In this document: positions 17,124 to 25,669 of the stretch, piece after piece
Layout of the letters: every line of letters begins with the position of its first letter
Position numbering within the stretch: position 1 is the first letter of the stretch
From: Paraburkholderia podalyriae
GTDB taxonomy: Bacteria > Pseudomonadota > Gammaproteobacteria > Burkholderiales > Burkholderiaceae
Assembly: GCF_014397785.1 (NCBI RefSeq)
Contig: NZ_VZQQ01000036.1
Coordinates: 1-64,000 of the forward strand
DNA: 64,000 nt
Direction of reading: 5' to 3'
Made by a program: the position numbers and the translations under genes
The notes under the pieces: model-generated
Told to the model about the DNA's origin: nothing
What the model saw: only the letters and a program-made list of their open reading frames with translations
Databases searched by the model: none

Positions 17124-18677
17124 ATGGCAATCATTGACTTCTTCGACCGCGGTTGGCGCATCAACCCCAACGGCGTCGCCTACATTCAGGACGAGCGTAG
17201 CTATTCGTTCAGTGAGGTTCACACACTGTCGTGCCGCATCGCCAACGGCCTGCTCGCAGCCGGCTTCGAAAAAGAAGCGAAGGCGGCGGTCTGGGCCGAC
17301 AACGACGTCACGGCATGGACCTGCACGCTGGGGCTGTGGCGTGCCGGGGTGGTATGGATCCCCGTGAACGGACGCAGCGCACCGCGGGAGAATCAGTACC
17401 TGCTCGACGCATTCGATTGCGAAGCGCTTTTCTTTCATCAGGCGTTCGCACCGGCGATCGAAGCGTTGCGTCCCAGCCTGCCCGGAGTCAGGCTCTGGGT
17501 CTGTATCGATGCCGATCTGCCGTGGGCGCCGTCGCTCGAGAAATGGAGCGCGGCGCAACCCGCGACCGAACCGCGCGTCGATTACGACATGGACGACATC
17601 GTGACCCTTTCGGGCACAGGCGGGACGACCGGCTTGCCCAAGGGCGTGATGAACACGCATCGCGCGTTTCAGACTTACTTCGCGCAGTTCATGATGGCGT
17701 ATCCGTATGGTGTTGAGCGCCCGGTGAATCTCGCCGCCGCGCCCATGACGCATACCGCAGGGATGCTGTCGCTGCCGTGCACCGCCCGCGGCGGTACGGT
17801 GGTCGTGCTGCCGAAGCCGGATCCGGCGCTTCTGCTCGCGGCGATCGCGAAGCATCGGGTCACGGAGTTCTTCCTGCCACCGACGGTCATCTATCGCCTG
17901 CTCGATATCCCGGGCATCGAGAGCCAGGATTTTTCGTCGCTCAAATGCTTCCTGTATGGCGCGGCACCGATGTCGGTGGAGAAGCTCAAGCGCGCGATCG
18001 AGGTGTTCGGTCCGGTCATGGCGGGCGGCTATGGCCAGACGGAAGCCCCGGCGTCCATCTCCTATCTCACGCCTGCCGAGCACTTCGTCGACGGCAAGCT
18101 TGGGCTGGACAGCCGGCTCTCGTCGGTCGGCAGGCCCAACCCGCTGATCCGCGTCGAAATCATGAACGACCGCGGTGAGATCGTGCCGCAAGGCGAGACG
18201 GGAGAAATCTGCGTACGCGGCGACCTCGTCATGAAGGGCTACTACAAGGCGCCGGAGAAGACCGCGGAAACGATTGTGGACGGCTGGCTGCACACGGGCG
18301 ACGTCGGGCATCTTGACCCGGAAGGGTATCTGCACATCACTGATCGTAAGAAGGACATGATCATCAGCGGTGGCTTCAACGTCTATCCGAGCGAAGTCGA
18401 GCAAGTGATCTGGGCGCATCCGGCGGTGCAGGATTGCGCGGTGATCGGCGTGCCCGACGAAAAGTGGGGCGAAGCCGTGAAGGCGGTAGTGGAGCTCAAC
18501 GCGGGTCATAGCGTCAGTGCCGAAGAGCTCGTGGCGTTGTGCAAGGAGAAGCTCGGCTCGGTCAAGTCACCGAAGAGCGTGGACTTCATCGGCGCGTTGC
18601 CGCGCAGCCCGGCCGGCAAGGTGCTGAAAAAGGATCTGCGCGAGCAGTACTGGCAGGGAGAAACCCGCCGCATCTGA
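17124..18677 (+). CDS. Acyl-CoA synthetase (AMP-forming ligase)
   Basis: The 517-aa protein contains all signature motifs of the ANL adenylating family. The P-loop is 'LSGTGGTTGLPKGV' near residues 157-170. 'GYGQTEAP' follows, then 'GWLHTGDVGHLDPEG' with its conserved Asp, 'DRKKDMIISGGFNVYPSEVE' and the C-terminal catalytic-Lys motif 'PRSPAGKVLKK'. It would activate a carboxylic acid as CoA thioester in the cytoplasm, preparing it for the acyl-CoA dehydrogenases and thiolase of this cluster. Chain length or ring specificity cannot be told. Confidence 0.92.
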   Translation: MAIIDFFDRGWRINPNGVAYIQDERSYSFSEVHTLSCRIANGLLAAGFEKEAKAAVWADNDVTAWTCTLGLWRAGVVWIPVNGRSAPRENQYLLDAFDCEALFFHQAFAPAIEALRPSLPGVRLWVCIDADLPWAPSLEKWSAAQPATEPRVDYDMDDIVTLSGTGGTTGLPKGVMNTHRAFQTYFAQFMMAYPYGVERPVNLAAAPMTHTAGMLSLPCTARGGTVVVLPKPDPALLLAAIAKHRVTEFFLPPTVIYRLLDIPGIESQDFSSLKCFLYGAAPMSVEKLKRAIEVFGPVMAGGYGQTEAPASISYLTPAEHFVDGKLGLDSRLSSVGRPNPLIRVEIMNDRGEIVPQGETGEICVRGDLVMKGYYKAPEKTAETIVDGWLHTGDVGHLDPEGYLHITDRKKDMIISGGFNVYPSEVEQVIWAHPAVQDCAVIGVPDEKWGEAVKAVVELNAGHSVSAEELVALCKEKLGSVKSPKSVDFIGALPRSPAGKVLKKDLREQYWQGETRRI

Positions 18678-18702
18678 GTCAGCCACGCTGGGATAAAACA
18701 CC

Positions 18703-19944
18703 ATGAGCGACATTTACATTGCCGGCATTGCGATGACCGTGTTCGGCCGGCATTTCGAACGCAGCGTCGACGATCTCGCGGGCGAAGCACTCCGCGGAGC
18801 GTTGAAGGATGCGGGTTGGGGAGCCGAGGCGATCGGCGCGGCTTTCTATGCAGGCATCACCAGCGGGCCGTTGCAAGGCCAACTGTCGATTCCGGGTCAG
18901 GTCGTCTTCAGCAAGATCGGTATTGAAGGCATCCCGGTCTACAACGTCGAAAACGCCTGCGCATCCGGCAGCACCGCTGTGCATCTCGCGGTACAGGCAT
19001 TGAGGTCGGGTGCCTGCGATGTTGCGCTGGCGCTCGGTGCGGAGAAGATGAACGTCCCGGACAAGGCGAAGTCATTCGCCCTGTTCGAGGCGGGTTGGGA
19101 CGTGACGCGCGTCGATGAAAACTTCGCCAGCCTGTTGAAGCTCGGCGAAGGCGTCGAGCCGCCGCCCGGTTCCGAGTCGGATCGCCCCTATAGCCGCTTC
19201 ATGTCGGTCTATGCCGCGCTGTGCCGGTATCACATGAAGACCTACGGCACCACGCAGCGCCAGATCGCCGCCGTGTCTTCGAAGAACCATCTGCATTCGG
19301 TGCACAACCCGTATTCGCAGTTCCGCCAGGCTTTCACGATCGACGAGGTGCTCGCGGCGCCGCCCATCACGTATCCGATCACGCTGCCCATGTGTGCGCC
19401 CGTTTCGGACGGCGCTGCTGCGGCGATCCTGTGCACGGGGGAGGGCTTGAGACGCATCGGCGCGGACCGTAGCCGATGCATCCGGGTCGCGGCCAGCGTG
19501 GTGCGCAGCTTCACGCATCGTCGCGTCGACGAGACGCAGAAGAACATCGGCCGCCTCGCGGCGCTGCAGGCCTACGAGCAGGCGAGTCTCGGTCCCGATG
19601 ACATCGATGTCGCCGAGGTGCACGACGCGTCGGCGATGGGCGAAATCATCCAGGCCGAAAACCTCCAACTGGTTCCACCCGGTCAGGGCGGTCCGGCTGC
19701 CGAGCGCGGCGAGTTCACGCTGGGCGGGCGCATTCCCATCAACACGTCGGGCGGACTCGAATCGAAGGGACATCCATTGGGTGCGACGGGGATCGGTCAG
19801 CTTTACGAACTGGTGACCCAACTGCGCGGTGAAGCGGGGGCGCGTCAGGTACCCGGCGCGCGTCACGCGATTCAGGAAAATGGCGGTGGATTTCAAGGCA
19901 TCGAAGAGGCGGCGCTTGCCGTCCACATTCTGAGCAAGTCTTGA
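18703..19944 (+). CDS. Thiolase-family protein, SCP2/lipid-transfer type
   Basis: The 413-aa protein has the nucleophilic Cys86 in 'NACASGSTAVH' and the His motif 'GGLESKGHPLGATG' near residue 350. The third conserved motif is 'QENGGG' rather than the CxGGG of degradative thiolases, so the second catalytic Cys is absent. This places it in the SCP2-thiolase group, whose members include sterol side-chain thiolases and retro-aldolase partners. It probably removes an acyl unit from a branched or cyclic acyl-CoA. No DUF35 partner gene is visible next to it. It follows the ligase gene by 25 bases. Confidence 0.88.
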   Translation: MSDIYIAGIAMTVFGRHFERSVDDLAGEALRGALKDAGWGAEAIGAAFYAGITSGPLQGQLSIPGQVVFSKIGIEGIPVYNVENACASGSTAVHLAVQALRSGACDVALALGAEKMNVPDKAKSFALFEAGWDVTRVDENFASLLKLGEGVEPPPGSESDRPYSRFMSVYAALCRYHMKTYGTTQRQIAAVSSKNHLHSVHNPYSQFRQAFTIDEVLAAPPITYPITLPMCAPVSDGAAAAILCTGEGLRRIGADRSRCIRVAASVVRSFTHRRVDETQKNIGRLAALQAYEQASLGPDDIDVAEVHDASAMGEIIQAENLQLVPPGQGGPAAERGEFTLGGRIPINTSGGLESKGHPLGATGIGQLYELVTQLRGEAGARQVPGARHAIQENGGGFQGIEEAALAVHILSKS

Positions 19945-19954
19945 CGGAGCAGGT

Positions 19955-21466
19955 ATGGACGAGATGACGGAAACCCAGGCAGGGCGGCAAGACCACTCGC
20001 GCTCCGGAGTGAATCGCCGCACTTTCCTCAAGGGCGCGGCTGCTGCTGCCGTGGTGGTGCCAGCAGTGGCGGCCACGCAATGCTCACGTGTCGATTCTGC
20101 TGGACCCGTTGTGGAGGGCAGAATGTCTGCGGACATGGAGAAGTACCGCACGCTAGGCGGCTGGGTCGAAAGGCCAGACGATATGCAACCCGAACTCGTA
20201 GGCGACGTGAGCGCGGATGTAGTCATCGTCGGCGCCGGTTTTGCTGGACTTTCGGCGGCGCTGGAGCTGGTCAGCCATGGAGCGAAAGTGGTCGTGCTCG
20301 AGCGTGAGTTCGCCGGATTTGGCGCGAGCGGACGCAACGCGGGCTATCTGGCCGGCGCGCTCGCGCTCGAATACGATCTGTTTCTCAAGAGCATCGGCCA
20401 TGAGAAAGGGAAGGCGATCGTCCGCTACTACGAGGACGCCGTCCCCTTCGTGGAGGGCAAGCTCAAAGAGTACGAGATCGACTGTGACTACAACCAGACG
20501 GGCATCATCCGCGCGGGGATCGATCCCGCCCAGGAGGAGAAGGTACGCGAGGACATGCGAACCGGCGCCGAACTGGGCTTTCGCTCGGACTTTCTCGATC
20601 AGGGCGAGATGCGTGCACGCGGCATTCCGCCGGCGTTTCTGTTCGGCAACTACGTGCCGCGCGGTGGCACGCTCCACCCCGGCAAGTACGTGATGGGGCT
20701 CCGGCGCGCGGCTCTGCGGGCTGGGGTTAAGCTCTACGAGAATGCGCCGCTGCTGTCTTACACGGAGGGGCCGGTCATCAAGGTGCAAACCCCTCGAGGC
20801 AGTGCGAGCGCCCCGGTGCTGATGCTGGCCACCAACGCCTACACCCCGCAGCTCGGCCTCCTTGCAGACAAGGTCGTACCGTTGCGTGTCTCGGCCATCG
20901 AGACCGAGCCGCTTTCCGATGCGCAGCGCAAGACCTTGGGCTGGCCGCGGCGCGAAGGCATCGTGACGGCACACTGGACCATGGAAAGCCACCGCCTGAC
21001 CGTCAACAACACGCTCGTTGTGACGACGAAGCGAATCCATTATCCATACGGCTCCAAAACGCCGAACGTGCCGGACTACGAGTCGTATCGCGAGCTGCGC
21101 ACGGCGCTGCATGACCGCTTTCCGACACTCAAAGGCATTGCGTTGCGGGCCTGCTGGAGCGGCTATATCAGTTTGGCCAATGACGCGTTGCCGGTTGTAG
21201 GGGCGACAGGGGCGCACCGGAACATCTTCTACAGCGCGGGGTGCTCCGGACATGGCGTGGCCGCTCAATCCATGGTCGGAAACATGATTGCCGGGCGGAT
21301 TCGCGGCACCGACAATCCGCTCCTTTCCGCGCTGGATCACAAGACGCCATCGACGCTTCCAGAGCCCCTGCGATGGTGCGTGATCAACGGGACGCTGGGC
21401 GTCGTGGACGCGCTCGACGACCGCGTGAACGACAAGGCGCGCGCAGCGCAAGCGCAGCGGGCGTAA
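19955..21466 (+). CDS. Tat-exported FAD-dependent oxidoreductase, DAO/PuuB-like
   Basis: The 503-aa protein begins with a near-perfect twin-arginine signal, 'NRRTFLKGAAAAAVVVPA' (residues 20-37). The DAO-fold FAD motif follows: GAGFAG (93-98), 'GFGASGRNAGYLAG', and the C-terminal 'CWSGYISLANDALPVVG' and 'AGCSGHGVAAQ'. This is the pattern of gamma-glutamylputrescine oxidase/OrdL-like amine-oxidising enzymes, which are normally cytoplasmic. Export of such an enzyme is unusual and matches the two other exported amine oxidases in the cluster. No cytochrome gene is adjacent. It begins 10 bases after the thiolase gene. Confidence 0.85.
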   Translation: MDEMTETQAGRQDHSRSGVNRRTFLKGAAAAAVVVPAVAATQCSRVDSAGPVVEGRMSADMEKYRTLGGWVERPDDMQPELVGDVSADVVIVGAGFAGLSAALELVSHGAKVVVLEREFAGFGASGRNAGYLAGALALEYDLFLKSIGHEKGKAIVRYYEDAVPFVEGKLKEYEIDCDYNQTGIIRAGIDPAQEEKVREDMRTGAELGFRSDFLDQGEMRARGIPPAFLFGNYVPRGGTLHPGKYVMGLRRAALRAGVKLYENAPLLSYTEGPVIKVQTPRGSASAPVLMLATNAYTPQLGLLADKVVPLRVSAIETEPLSDAQRKTLGWPRREGIVTAHWTMESHRLTVNNTLVVTTKRIHYPYGSKTPNVPDYESYRELRTALHDRFPTLKGIALRACWSGYISLANDALPVVGATGAHRNIFYSAGCSGHGVAAQSMVGNMIAGRIRGTDNPLLSALDHKTPSTLPEPLRWCVINGTLGVVDALDDRVNDKARAAQAQRA

Positions 21467-21633
21467 TGTGCATAGCGCCACGAAATGCATACAGAGATCA
21501 TGCTTCGACGGGGTGCGATTGAGGTGTTGGGCAAGTGACTCGACGGTTGGCCACGGTGAACGAACGTGATAACAGGCGGGGACAAACGCTGCGTCACGCG
21601 CCCTCCATGTGGATGGATGTTCAGCCTGGCGTA

Positions 21634-21653
21634 AGGTATAGTCAAGTTTACCT
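21634..21653 (+). promoter_or_regulatory. Inverted repeat, candidate TetR operator
   Basis: AGGTATA-GTCAAG-TTTACCT is a 7-bp inverted repeat with one mismatch, 71 bases before the TetR start codon. Its ACCT half resembles the ACCTA core in the shared promoter elements at 5.0, 5.4, 15.8 and 22.5 kb. It is a plausible autoregulatory site for the TetR gene at 21724, though unproven. Confidence 0.4.
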
Positions 21654-21723
21654 AGAGAACGGTTCGTGTGACCGCATTGCTTCGCTTCGGCGAGGCGTCA
21701 TACTTCACTCAGGACGGAAAGCG

Positions 21724-22410
21724 ATGACAGTGCCAAAAGAACCAAGCACCCGTAAGCGGCACACGTCGAGCGTGGCAGCCTCCACGGGAACCGCCCCCGA
21801 CGGCCTGCGTGCCCAGGGTCTACGTACGCGCAACGCGATTATTCGTGTGGCAAGGAAGCTCCTGCTCGAGAGTGGTCCCATGGACTTCTCGCTGCGCGCC
21901 GTCGCCCTCAAAGCGGGAATCAGTGTAAGCAACCTGCAGTATTACTTCCCGACGCGGCCTGCCGTCCTGCGGGCGGTCATGGCGCCCATCATCGACACGT
22001 ATCTCGATACGCTGAAACAGGCGCTTCAGAGCAACGTTTCGCCGCGTGCAACGCTCGACGCTATTTTCGATCAGTCGGTGAAAGACGCGAAGGACTCGAA
22101 GAACATCGCGCTGTGGTGGCATTTCTTTTCGTTTGCGTCTACCGACCCGGAGTGCGGACAGTTGCGCGACGAATGGTACGACACCTTGACGACCGAACTT
22201 GCCACGCTCATTCGCGCGGCGAATCCGGAGCGTGGGGCGGCCGAGAGTGCCCACATTGCCGTGCTGCTCATTTCGATGGCGGACGGCATGACAATGCATC
22301 TGGGCACTCCGCGCGCCAAGCGCGCGTACATGCGAGGGTTCGAAGCGAAGTTTCTTCAGATCGCGCATGAGCTGGTGTGGGGAAAGACGGTGGACGCCGA
22401 GGCGGCTTAG
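21724..22410 (+). CDS. TetR/AcrR-family transcriptional regulator
   Basis: The ATG at 21724 is chosen over the 63-codon-longer frame because the extension is not family-like and would cover the inverted repeat at 21634. The 228-aa protein has an N-terminal helix-turn-helix ('ALKAGISVSNLQYYFPTRPAVLRAVM') and an all-helical ligand domain with 'NIALWWHFFSFA', as in TetR regulators of catabolic genes. It lies at the end of operon 2, 257 bases after the flavoprotein gene, and is the obvious candidate regulator for the shared promoter elements. The effector is probably a pathway substrate or CoA ester. Confidence 0.88.
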   Translation: MTVPKEPSTRKRHTSSVAASTGTAPDGLRAQGLRTRNAIIRVARKLLLESGPMDFSLRAVALKAGISVSNLQYYFPTRPAVLRAVMAPIIDTYLDTLKQALQSNVSPRATLDAIFDQSVKDAKDSKNIALWWHFFSFASTDPECGQLRDEWYDTLTTELATLIRAANPERGAAESAHIAVLLISMADGMTMHLGTPRAKRAYMRGFEAKFLQIAHELVWGKTVDAEAA

Positions 22411-22468
22411 GGCCGCTCACGCCGGTACAGGCACTGGCAGCCGCAGCGCCGTGCCAGTGAAGAAAGAG

Positions 22469-22496
22469 GACAGGGGAATACCCTGTCTTTTTTTTT
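22469..22496 (+). terminator. Strong hairpin with T-tract after the TetR gene
   Basis: GACAGGG-GAATA-CCCTGTC (22469-22487) is a perfect 7-bp stem followed by TC and a run of nine T residues. This is a textbook intrinsic terminator, 59 bases after the TetR stop codon. The loop and stem closely match GACGGGG-AATA-CCCCGTC at 4991, which follows no intact gene. Confidence 0.75.
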
Positions 22497-22502
22497 CATC
22501 TC

Positions 22503-22545
22503 GTGTTTTGTATTGTTACCTATGTTTGGTATGTTGATCTATTAA
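22503..22545 (+). promoter_or_regulatory. Shared promoter element, copy D (acyl-CoA dehydrogenase)
   Basis: GTTTTGTATTGTTACCTATG and TTTGGTATGTTGATCTATTA (about 22504-22543) align with the half-sites in copies A-C. TACC-TATGTTT-GGTA also gives a short inverted repeat here. The element ends 63 bases upstream of the ATG at 22608. Confidence 0.62.
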
Positions 22546-22607
22546 TGAAGTGATCGGGTTGCGGGGCAGTCCGGTCGACATGCGTCCAGGAAAGGAGGAG
22601 TACCGAA

Positions 22608-23897
22608 ATGATTCGACTGCACAAGTCCGTAGGGTTGCCGCTGGCAGGATTGACCGGTTTCGAAACGCCGATGAGCGAAGAGGAGCGTGCGATCCAGGAC
22701 ACGGTTCACCGTTTCGCACGCGACGTACTGAAGCCCGTCGGCCGCGAACTCGACCGCATGACGCCGGAAGAAGTGATCGCGCCCGGTTCGCCGTACTGGG
22801 CGGCCATGATGGAAAGCGCGAAACTCGGCCTCGATCCGCAGCTTCTCGCGCAGCTTCCTCCGGACATGGCGGTGCGGATTGAATCGTTGATCGGCGAAGA
22901 ACTCGGCTGGGGTGATGCCGGGTTTGCCATCTCGATCGGTGTCGCGCCCGCACCTTTGATGATGGCGCAGTCGGTCGGTAATCAGGAACTGATTGACATG
23001 TGCACGGGCAAGATTGGTTGCTGGATGAACACGCAGCCCGACCGTGGCACCGATGCCGCGATTCTCTACCGCGACGAGATCGGCGCGGGCGGCAAGCAAC
23101 CGGTGGGTAACCTCACGGCGAAGGTAGGCGCGGACGAAATCGTCATCAACGGGCAGAGTTCGGCGTGGATCTCTAACGGCTCGGTCGCGCAGGTGGCGCT
23201 CGCGTACATGGCGGCGGACTATGGCGATGGCTTCTATGGCACCGGCGAACATGGCTCGTTTACCAATGGCGTGGGCATGATCATTCCACTCGATCTGCCG
23301 GGTATCTCGCGCGGCAAGCCGCTCGACAAGATTGGCCAGCGCTCGCTGCCGCAGGGCGAGATCTACTTCGACAACGTGAAGGTGCCCAAGCGCTTCGCCA
23401 TTGCGTTGCAGGACGAATATCTCGGCAATCTGGCCTCGACCTGGTCGTTCGCAGGCACACACATGTGCCAGGTGTTCGTGGGGGTGGCGCGCGCGGCGTT
23501 CGAACTCGCACTGGCGTATTGTCACGAGCGCAAGCAAGGTGGAGCGTTGTTGATCGACCACCAGATGACGCAACTGCGCGTTGGCGAGATGCTGCGCCGG
23601 CTGGAGATGGCGCGTGCGATCGCGCGGCGCAGCCTCGCTTTCTCGCGTCTGTCTCCGAAGAGCCATCCCTATGCGACGGCCCAGGCAAAGGTAAGCGTGA
23701 CCGAAGAGGCGATGAAGATCACGCACGAGGCGTTCCAGCTATTTGGCGGCAACGGCACTACCCGCGAATTTGCGATCGAGAAACTGTTCCGCGACGTGCG
23801 ATCCGCACTGATCGAAGATGGCGAGAACTACCACCTCACGTTGCGTCTGGGCGTGCTGGCAGGAAAGCTCTATCAGAACGGGTGGACGAAGGAGTAA
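22608..23897 (+). CDS. Acyl-CoA dehydrogenase
   Basis: The 429-aa protein fits the acyl-CoA dehydrogenase fold: an N-terminal helical domain, a middle beta domain with 'GKIGCWMNTQPDRGTDA' and 'AWISNGSVAQ', and a C-terminal helical domain with 'HEAFQLFGGNGTTREFAIEKLFRDVR'. The catalytic base would be in the 'LFGGNGTTREF' to 'RDVRSALIEDG' region, but I cannot assign it with certainty. It uses FAD to form a 2,3-double bond in an acyl-CoA and passes electrons to ETF. It is monocistronic, with its own copy of the shared promoter element, in a cluster with a CoA ligase and a thiolase. Confidence 0.9.
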   Translation: MIRLHKSVGLPLAGLTGFETPMSEEERAIQDTVHRFARDVLKPVGRELDRMTPEEVIAPGSPYWAAMMESAKLGLDPQLLAQLPPDMAVRIESLIGEELGWGDAGFAISIGVAPAPLMMAQSVGNQELIDMCTGKIGCWMNTQPDRGTDAAILYRDEIGAGGKQPVGNLTAKVGADEIVINGQSSAWISNGSVAQVALAYMAADYGDGFYGTGEHGSFTNGVGMIIPLDLPGISRGKPLDKIGQRSLPQGEIYFDNVKVPKRFAIALQDEYLGNLASTWSFAGTHMCQVFVGVARAAFELALAYCHERKQGGALLIDHQMTQLRVGEMLRRLEMARAIARRSLAFSRLSPKSHPYATAQAKVSVTEEAMKITHEAFQLFGGNGTTREFAIEKLFRDVRSALIEDGENYHLTLRLGVLAGKLYQNGWTKE

Positions 23898-24174
23898 CCA
23901 CGCCTTCGGCGCCGAAGAATCGGTTCGGCGTTGGAGTTCGATGGCATTCGGATCGGGTTATCAGTTAGCAGCTGGTGTGGGGGAGTGCCGTCAATCTGGG
24001 TTCGCTGAAGCGACAGATCTCGCGGTTCCCGGTCGAGGCGCGCAAGTGATTATCAAAGGAGTGCGAAGGAGTTGCGCGGCAAGGTGAATCGACCAGATAT
24101 GGAGACTCGCCTCTGACCGGGCAGTAGCGGTGACCGCGCGGAGCGGGAGCTCTCATCACGTAGACAGAGTCAAT

Positions 24175-25659
24175 ATGGCAAAAAAATCTTCCCCAGACAG
24201 CGCTGCAAACCCGCAGCGCAGGCAATGGCTCAAATATGCCGGTGCCTCGGCTGCCGCGGGCACGCTCGCCATGGGTGCGCAGCAGTCGTATGCCGCAATC
24301 ACCAAGGCCGCGCCAGGCGAGGACGGCATTCTCGACGTCGCCATCATCGGCGCGGGACTGGCCGGACTGACCGCCGCGCGCGACCTGCGTCAGGCGGGCT
24401 GCGAGTCCTTTCTCGTGCTGGAAGCCCGGGACCGCGTGGGGGGGCGAACGCTTAACTACAACATCCCCGGCGGATACGTTTCGGAAGTCGGCGGGCAATG
24501 GATCGGGCCCGGCCAGACCGCCGTCGTGGATCTCGCGCGCGAGCTGGGCGTCGGGACCTTTCCGACCTACTACGACGGGAACACGGTCATTCTGGGCGGA
24601 GACGGTCGCGTGGCAGTCGATCTGAAGGGCACGTTCGGCACCGACGAGTCGGTCGGGGCAAAGCTCAGCAGGCTTTCGCGCGACGTGCCTTGTGGCGCAC
24701 CATGGACGTCCCCGAAGGCCGGTGAACTGGACAAGCTCTCGGTTGGTGATTGGCTGGAAAAGCAGAATATCAAGCCTGAAGACCAGGTTGCGTGGAATGG
24801 CAGCATCACCCTTTCGGGCGGCGCGGCGCCGGCGAAGATGGGGCTGCTGCATTTCCTTTCGATGGTCAATTCGGCGGATTGCGACTACTCGCAGCTCGAT
24901 TCGATCAAGCACAGTGCCCAGGAAACCCGCTTCATCGGCGGCTCGCAAATCCTCAGCATCAAGATGGCCCAGCAACTTGGCGACAAGGTGCGCATGTCCT
25001 CTCCGGTTCGCCAGATTTCCGGTTGGGATGGCGATGTCGTCACCGTGCATACCGACCATGGCGAAGTGCGGGCACGGACCGTCATCATGGCCATCCATCC
25101 GGCTTTGTGTCATCGGGTGCAGTTCGATCCGCCCCTGCCCGAAAAGCGCGCGGCCCTGCAGCGAGCCTGGCCCACGCATTCTCCTGCACGGAAGACGGCG
25201 ATGGTCTATCGCCGCCCGTTCTGGCGTGACAAGGGCATGAACGGCAGCATTTTCCAGTTCAATGGCCCAATCCTCTGGGCCTATGACAACTCCCCGCCCG
25301 GCGCAGAGATCGGAGTCGTCAACGCATTCGTCGAGAATGCGATGGTCCCGTCGGATCGGGACGCGGCAATGGCCATGCATAAGCAGTTCTACGCGCAGGC
25401 ATGGGGCGACGAAGCGCTGTCTCCAATCGCCTACCACGATCAGGACTGGGGCCGGGCCGATCCGTGGACGATTACCTGCGTTTCCGCGATTCCGCCGGGA
25501 TTCTGGAGCGCCCACGGCGAAGCGCTGCGCCCCTCGTGCGGCAAGCTGATCTGGTCGGGGACGGAGACTGCGAATATCTGGGCCGGCTACATGGATGGTG
25601 CCGTGCGTTCTGGCCATCATGGCGCGCTTCAGGCGCTGAATGCCCTGCGTCGGGCGTAG
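24175..25659 (+). CDS. Tat-exported flavin-containing amine oxidase/dehydrogenase (module 2)
   Basis: The 494-aa paralogue of the 13575 gene has the Tat motif 'QRRQWLK' at 14-20, FAD motif GAGLAG at 59-64, 'LEARDRVGGRT', 'GGQWIGPGQTA' and 'SGTETANIWAGYMDGAVRSG'. The start at 24175 is used because the 15-codon upstream extension would push the Tat motif away from the N-terminus; no strong ribosome-binding site is visible. It is followed by its own diheme cytochrome c gene. The 277 bases upstream hold no clear copy of the shared promoter element. Two exported paralogues suggest different but related substrates, or successive oxidations. Confidence 0.87.
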   Translation: MAKKSSPDSAANPQRRQWLKYAGASAAAGTLAMGAQQSYAAITKAAPGEDGILDVAIIGAGLAGLTAARDLRQAGCESFLVLEARDRVGGRTLNYNIPGGYVSEVGGQWIGPGQTAVVDLARELGVGTFPTYYDGNTVILGGDGRVAVDLKGTFGTDESVGAKLSRLSRDVPCGAPWTSPKAGELDKLSVGDWLEKQNIKPEDQVAWNGSITLSGGAAPAKMGLLHFLSMVNSADCDYSQLDSIKHSAQETRFIGGSQILSIKMAQQLGDKVRMSSPVRQISGWDGDVVTVHTDHGEVRARTVIMAIHPALCHRVQFDPPLPEKRAALQRAWPTHSPARKTAMVYRRPFWRDKGMNGSIFQFNGPILWAYDNSPPGAEIGVVNAFVENAMVPSDRDAAMAMHKQFYAQAWGDEALSPIAYHDQDWGRADPWTITCVSAIPPGFWSAHGEALRPSCGKLIWSGTETANIWAGYMDGAVRSGHHGALQALNALRRA

Positions 25660-25669
25660 GAAGGCGACG

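Noticed and set aside
23898..24174. Search for a fifth copy of the shared promoter element upstream of amine oxidase module 2
   Set aside because: Neither the hairpin with T-tract nor the half-sites were found; this module seems controlled otherwise or read through from 22608.
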